From the NCBI GenBank assembly GCA_003695105.1, contig RFIZ01000266.1:1-11985 (forward strand): a stretch of DNA of 11,985 nucleotides, read 5' to 3'. The notes under the pieces are model-generated. The model had not been told where the DNA came from, made no database searches, and was given only the letters and a program-made list of their open reading frames with translations. The position numbers and the translations under genes are program-made. The DNA is from Fidelibacterota bacterium (GTDB lineage: Bacteria; Fidelibacterota; Marinisomatia; Marinisomatales; J089). Each line of letters begins with the position of its first letter. The stretch's first letter is position 1. Shown one piece after another: positions 7,973 through 11,985 of this stretch.

Positions 7973-10900
7973 AGAAATTGATGCTGAAATTAATGCCAAA
8001 GAAAATGTCCCGCGGATCCAGGAAGGTGAAGTAGGTTTGATTTGGCATGTCGATGTAGGCTTTATCTTTCAGAACCTGATCGACGAAATCCTGATCGGCG
8101 CTCACCCATTCCCCGTCGACCCACTGGTAATAAGCCTCCGTGGTTTGCTCGTAATAGAGGGGTCGTTCATAGGGATTGGATACATTATCCAGGGATCGGA
8201 TCGAAACGATGGGGACAAAATCCACGCCTTCCTTGCGCACATCTCCCGGCTGGTCGTTACCCGGAATATTCCCGTAGCCCAGTTTATCGCCGATATGCCG
8301 TGGCAAATGCAAGGATTGCATGTAATAATCAAAATCGTAACTGTCTGAGAAGGAATTGCCGGAGAAGGTCTTCAAATTCAACACATTGAAGACATCCATG
8401 AAAACCGTAGCACTGACAGACCCGAACAGGAACACTTTCGACACTTTGAGATCCAGATTTTTGTAATCCTTCCACCGGACGTTGTACTGAATGCCCCGCA
8501 CATTGTTGGGATTGTAGGTGAACCAGGATCCGGCCGTCCAGCGACCGATAAAATTCAGGTGCCAGTCGCCCAGCAGGCGTTGTCCCAGAATCTCCGGTCC
8601 AAAATTGGGCGGAGTGAAAAAGTCCAGGTAGCCTTTCATGCGGGGAGTGGGCAAAGGCTTGGACTGATACGGGTTGTTGCGGAGAAAATCTTTTTGTTCC
8701 GCCGGGTTTTCGAAGTATTGATCAATGCCGAAATAACCGCTGCTGGTCACCCGGTATTCATAATTCACCATACCCGTAAACCAGTCGCCGCGGATTTTGC
8801 TCAACTCGATTTCCAGCCCCCGGATATCCTGGTAATTATTGTGCGTGATCTGGTAATAATTCACCTTTCCGTCGGCGGAAATGTACCGGGTCCAGTCCTG
8901 TTGATCGGTGACATCCTTGTAATAGGCGCTCACGTGCATGAGGTACATTTCACTCAGGGCCTGGTCGAAGCCCAGCTCATACGACACGGTTTTGGCCAGG
9001 GGGAGACTGGGATCGCCTAAATAAGAAATGGCCCCGGTGCTGTTCCGCTGGATCCGGTAGAGAACTTCCGAAGTGGGCATCTGGTAATAATGACCGTAAT
9101 TGAAATACAATTTCGATGACTCGGTGATGGGATGAGAAATGGCCAGGCGGGGACTCACGGTCACCACCGGCTTGGCATCCACCACGTAATCTGAGGTCCA
9201 GAGTTCGTCATCACTCAACGTATTGAACGTCTTGTCATAGGGGTCGGCCTTGAACCATTTGCCGTTGGGATTGGAATAATCCCAGTTCAGACCCATGATG
9301 GCTACCAGGCCCCGCGATTCGAATTTGTCCTGAATGAAGGTCGTAAGCCGCCAGGGATAGCGATTGAACCGGGTCCAGCGATTCCCTTCCGGCAGTACTT
9401 TATTGATGGCGCCAAAGTCCAGGCGTAAATCATCATAATTGATGTCCAGGCCCGTTTTCAGCTGGTTCCGATCACTGATTTGATTGGTATAGGCAAATTT
9501 CATGGCCACGGTCCGAATCCGGCTCGAATCCCGGGAAGTGGAAATGGGACCTCCCAGGGTAATACCACCGTCGACACTGGAAGCAAATCCCTCAAAAAAT
9601 CCAAAGGGTTGTTCATCTACATAATACCCCGGAAAGATTTCGTATTTTTTCTCCAAATCCCGATACCGACCGGGCCCGGTTTCATATGAACGTTGCAGGA
9701 ATTTCACCTGAAATTCATAGAAGGATTTGTTATCGATGACATGAGAAAGATTCAGGGCGGAAGACAGTTGATGGCGACGGGTTTCAGACCAGTAATCGTT
9801 GGTGAAGATCCGCCAGGGAATGGTGAAGCCGGTGCGGTCCACCAGATTCGCGATCCCGTAGGTGGACGAAATGAACGACGTCCCCCCTGTACGGGAAAGC
9901 GCCGTGGCTTCCATGCTGCCCCATAAAGACGTCAGAGACAATTTGGTTTTCTTCGACAGATCCGAAGTCAATTTCAACATGTGACTGAAAGAAGTCACTC
10001 CGTCCGTGTTCAAGGGGATCAGGTACATGGACTGGTCGTTACGGAAGCTGTAATAAAACCGGAGATTTCCCAGGCTTTCACTGACGATCGGCACGGGTCC
10101 GCCGAAACCCAGATCCACGTTCACGTCCGGCTGTTTGATATTTCCGTCCTTCCGATGTTGCCATTCGAATAACCGTTTGGCCGCGGACGGAGTCAAATCA
10201 TTGGTGGGATCGTCATCCGACAGGGTAGCTTCCGAAATGGCAATCCAACCGTCGAATTGGGGATATTGCCGGGAGGTAAAAGGATCCCAGTACCCGTTCT
10301 CCGTTCCCGTCCAGGCCACCGAATCATCCAGGTAGGGCAGCAACCAGTAGGATGTGGGATCATAGACGCTCTTGCCAAAATGCTTCGGTGCCGGCGGTGA
10401 CACTTTATAGGAAACCGTCGCACTGTAATGGTCCGGATCGCCCTCTTTGGCCACCACGTTGACCACACCGGAACGGACATTGTGATACTCTGCGTTGAAC
10501 CCTCCGGTTTGCAGGGACACTTCCTTGACGGCGCTGAGGGGAATGCCGGTGATGGGCTGATTGTTTCGTTCGTCCCGCAGGACCATCCCGTCCAGCATGA
10601 ACATGGTCTGATCGGCGCCGCCTCCCCGGATGGACAGACTGCTGGAGACGCCTGCTTTCAGTCCGATGACACTTTCCAGGGTGGTGAACGGTAATTCCCG
10701 GATGTCGTCGCTGGTGACGCTGGTCTGGCTGGCGGCCACATCCACCTTCACCACACTTTTCTGGGCTACCACGGTCACCGATTCCCCTTCCAGAACCTCC
10801 ACTTCCATCCGGACATCGATCTGGGTGGTCAAATCGATCTCCACCCGCACATCGGTGATCTTGGTATCCTTGTAGCCGATCATGGTCACCATCAGGTCAT

Positions 10901-11114
10901 AGGTGCCCGGAGGCACGGAGAGGATGGTATAACGACCGTCCGGATCCGTTGCGGCTCCCAGATACAGCCCCATCACCTGCACGTTAGCGCCGATGAGAGG
11001 TTCGCCGGTCTGGGCATCAGTGACGGATCCGGCGATTTTTCCCGTGACTCCAGCCTGGAGTCCGGACAACAAGAAAACAAGGAAAAAACAGGAAGAAATA
11101 CGGATGTGTTTCAT
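7971..11114 (-). CDS. TonB-dependent outer-membrane receptor B with carboxypeptidase-regulatory-like domain
   Basis: A 1047-residue paralogue of the receptor at 78-3095 and the first gene of the operon. Domain order: signal peptide about 1-21 (SSCFFLVFLLSGLQA); carboxypeptidase-regulatory-like domain about 24-105 (GEPLIGANV, GAATDPDGRY, VPPGTYDL); TonB-box-like segment about 111-116 (ESVTVV); plug about 125-225 (IRGGGADQTMFMLDG at 162-176, LQTGGFNAEYHNVRSG at 201-216); then a barrel ending FFGINFSINF. A block shared with receptor A lies near 282-342 (QYPQFDGWIAIS, DDDPTNDLTP, RLFEWQHR, GGPVP). I preferred ATG 11114 to the in-frame ATG at 11123: the later start has GGA nine bases upstream and gives MKHIRISS, while at 11123 the same GGA touches the start codon. 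As a receptor it should import an unknown ligand with TonB energy. Relative to A it is about 40 residues longer, partly through extra sequence before its last strands. Substrate unknown. Confidence 0.93.
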   Translation of the reverse strand: MKHIRISSCFFLVFLLSGLQAGVTGKIAGSVTDAQTGEPLIGANVQVMGLYLGAATDPDGRYTILSVPPGTYDLMVTMIGYKDTKITDVRVEIDLTTQIDVRMEVEVLEGESVTVVAQKSVVKVDVAASQTSVTSDDIRELPFTTLESVIGLKAGVSSSLSIRGGGADQTMFMLDGMVLRDERNNQPITGIPLSAVKEVSLQTGGFNAEYHNVRSGVVNVVAKEGDPDHYSATVSYKVSPPAPKHFGKSVYDPTSYWLLPYLDDSVAWTGTENGYWDPFTSRQYPQFDGWIAISEATLSDDDPTNDLTPSAAKRLFEWQHRKDGNIKQPDVNVDLGFGGPVPIVSESLGNLRFYYSFRNDQSMYLIPLNTDGVTSFSHMLKLTSDLSKKTKLSLTSLWGSMEATALSRTGGTSFISSTYGIANLVDRTGFTIPWRIFTNDYWSETRRHQLSSALNLSHVIDNKSFYEFQVKFLQRSYETGPGRYRDLEKKYEIFPGYYVDEQPFGFFEGFASSVDGGITLGGPISTSRDSSRIRTVAMKFAYTNQISDRNQLKTGLDINYDDLRLDFGAINKVLPEGNRWTRFNRYPWRLTTFIQDKFESRGLVAIMGLNWDYSNPNGKWFKADPYDKTFNTLSDDELWTSDYVVDAKPVVTVSPRLAISHPITESSKLYFNYGHYYQMPTSEVLYRIQRNSTGAISYLGDPSLPLAKTVSYELGFDQALSEMYLMHVSAYYKDVTDQQDWTRYISADGKVNYYQITHNNYQDIRGLEIELSKIRGDWFTGMVNYEYRVTSSGYFGIDQYFENPAEQKDFLRNNPYQSKPLPTPRMKGYLDFFTPPNFGPEILGQRLLGDWHLNFIGRWTAGSWFTYNPNNVRGIQYNVRWKDYKNLDLKVSKVFLFGSVSATVFMDVFNVLNLKTFSGNSFSDSYDFDYYMQSLHLPRHIGDKLGYGNIPGNDQPGDVRKEGVDFVPIVSIRSLDNVSNPYERPLYYEQTTEAYYQWVDGEWVSADQDFVDQVLKDKAYIDMPNQTYFTFLDPRDIFFGINFSINF

Positions 11115-11170
11115 GCAACTCATTCCATGGATAATTGGTTGATGGACGGGGTAAAATTGGAAGGTGTGAA

Positions 11171-11225
11171 GAAAATGATCATAGCCGGTTTGAATTCATA
11201 CATCTACCCTTGTGTCCGTTTTCAA
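11171..11225 (-). promoter_or_regulatory. Possible promoter region of the envelope operon
   Basis: The 227-base gap before receptor B is the only space large enough for the operon promoter. On the minus strand there is a -35-like TTGAAA (11225-11220), with TATGAA (11200-11195) 19 bases after it. There is also a better -10-like TATGAT (11183-11178), which lacks a good -35 at normal spacing. No clear Bacteroidota-type pair (TTTG with TAnnTTTG) was seen. A start near 11171 would leave a leader of about 57 bases. The pairing is speculative. Confidence 0.25.
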
Positions 11226-11295
11226 GTCGCTTCCCCCTTGGTATTCATCAAATGAAAAATTACTGTCACTTGAATTTGATTGTCACCCTTTTTTT

Positions 11296-11327
11296 CCCTT
11301 TTCCCGATTCCGTTGCCGGGAAAAGGG
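11296..11327 (-). terminator. Perfect 11-bp hairpin after the methyltransferase gene (possible terminator without U-tract)
   Basis: CCCTTTTCCCG (11296-11306) is exactly complementary to CGGGAAAAGGG (11317-11327), with a 10-base loop. It begins 14 bases after the stop codon of the homocysteine methyltransferase-domain gene in the direction of transcription. That is where a terminator is expected. On the transcribed strand the stem is followed by seven A, not U, and on the other strand by no T run, so it is not a textbook intrinsic terminator. It could instead stabilise the 3' end of the mRNA or work with Rho. Confidence 0.45.
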
Positions 11328-11341
11328 TCCTCCGGGTGTAC

Positions 11342-11985
11342 TCATGAGTCATAGTCCCCGGCATCAACCAGCGTCCGGATAAGACGTATATGTTCCGGGC
11401 GGGTGCCGCAGCATCCCCCGATCAGTGCCGGGTTCAGAGCGATCAATTTCTCCACCCATTTTTTCGCGGTGTCCGGCTTGTCGGGATAGACCCAGCGGGT
11501 TCCTTGCTGAACCGGGAGACCGGCATTGGCCTGGGCGAACACCGGAACACCGGCCGGGAAGGCTTTCAGGACCGTCACCATTTCGGCAAAGCCCTGGCCG
11601 CAATTGGCGCCCACCCCTGCTACCTGCCAGTCCATCGCCGCCTGCACCCATTGCTCCGGAGTCACTCCGTAGGCCGAGTGCACCCGTCCCTCCCGCACTT
11701 CGAAGGTCATGGACATACAGACAGGCAGGGAGCACACTTCCCGGGCGGCCCGGACCGCCATCTCGGCTTCTTCCAGGGACATCATGGTTTCGATCAGGAT
11801 CAGATCCACACCTTCCCGGGCCAGGATTCGGATGGGTTCGGCAAACAGATCCACGCCTGTTTTCAGATCCAGGGAACCGTAGGGGGCCGGAATCTCTCCG
11901 GTAGGACCCACGGACCCGGCCACAAATTTTCCGGCCGGACATACTTCCCGCGCCAGGCGGACTCCGCCGGTCACCAGATCGGAAA
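11342..11985 (-). CDS. Homocysteine S-methyltransferase domain protein (partial; N-terminus beyond the right edge)
   Basis: The reading frame is open to the window edge, so 213 C-terminal residues are seen and the start is missing. The domain transfers a methyl group to homocysteine using a thiolate-binding zinc ion, as in the N-terminal module of cobalamin-dependent methionine synthase and in betaine- or S-methylmethionine-dependent enzymes. Diagnostic elements in fragment numbering: AGSVGPTGE (22-30), LIETMMSLEEAE (63-74), GANCGQG with Cys128, QANAGLP (151-157) and GGCCGTRPEHI with Cys191 and Cys192. Those three cysteines are the expected zinc ligands, so the active site looks intact. The protein stops about 20 residues after the last cysteines, so there is no pterin-binding or cobalamin-binding domain after it. 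It is either a stand-alone enzyme or one piece of a split methionine synthase. It is separated from the envelope operon by 227 bases and a hairpin, so it is probably a different transcription unit. Confidence 0.9.
   Translation of the reverse strand, partial: SDLVTGGVRLAREVCPAGKFVAGSVGPTGEIPAPYGSLDLKTGVDLFAEPIRILAREGVDLILIETMMSLEEAEMAVRAAREVCSLPVCMSMTFEVREGRVHSAYGVTPEQWVQAAMDWQVAGVGANCGQGFAEMVTVLKAFPAGVPVFAQANAGLPVQQGTRWVYPDKPDTAKKWVEKLIALNPALIGGCCGTRPEHIRLIRTLVDAGDYDS

Noticed and set aside
78..11114. The two receptor genes as a recent duplication able to recombine
   Set aside because: The similarity is strong only in protein blocks. At the DNA level corresponding stretches, for example near 2230 and 10235, differ at many positions, so the duplication is old.
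11191..11198. Palindrome TGAATTCA upstream of receptor B as an operator
   Set aside because: Eight bases of perfect palindrome are common by chance in AT-rich intergenic DNA, and no second copy was seen nearby.

Overview
The window reads as part of a bacterial chromosome or metagenome contig from a Gram-negative member of the Fibrobacterota-Chlorobiota-Bacteroidota (FCB) side of the tree. Uncultured or little-studied lineages such as Marinimicrobia, Calditrichota, KSB1 or Ignavibacteria fit best. The reasons are TonB-dependent receptors with an N-terminal carboxypeptidase-regulatory-like domain, a PorV/PorQ-type outer-membrane barrel, a secreted protein with a type IX secretion (T9SS)-like C-terminal sorting domain, and lipoproteins rich in beta structure. 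The phylum call comes from recalled family resemblance, not a search. Base composition is near-balanced and looks uniform by eye. I see no insertion sequence, phage gene, tRNA, rRNA or CRISPR array.

Every gene is on the minus strand, so transcription runs from high to low coordinates. At the right edge (11985-11342) is the C-terminal part of a homocysteine S-methyltransferase-domain protein. A 227-base gap follows (11341-11115). It holds a perfect 11-bp hairpin just after the methyltransferase stop, and probably the promoter of the next unit. From 11114 to the left edge runs a compact, apparently single operon of seven genes, with gaps of 1 to about 18 bases: TonB-dependent receptor B (11114-7971); a 673-residue secreted protein with a fibronectin-III-like module and a sorting domain (7962-5941); a small lipoprotein (5928-5398); a PorV/PorQ-family barrel (5393-4377); an IPT/TIG plus beta-propeller lipoprotein (4358-3111); a second, paralogous TonB-dependent receptor A (3095-78); and the first 25 codons of another secreted protein (76-1).

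All seven products carry an export signal, and the recognisable ones are outer-membrane or surface types. A reasonable reading is an uptake or surface-display locus. The two receptors would import ligands using TonB energy. The lipoproteins and the sorting-domain protein would capture or process ligand at the surface. The PorV-like barrel may help deliver or anchor the sorting-domain protein. It resembles a Bacteroidota SusC/SusD utilisation locus, but there is no recognisable SusD, no degradative enzyme and no regulator in the window, so the substrate cannot be named.
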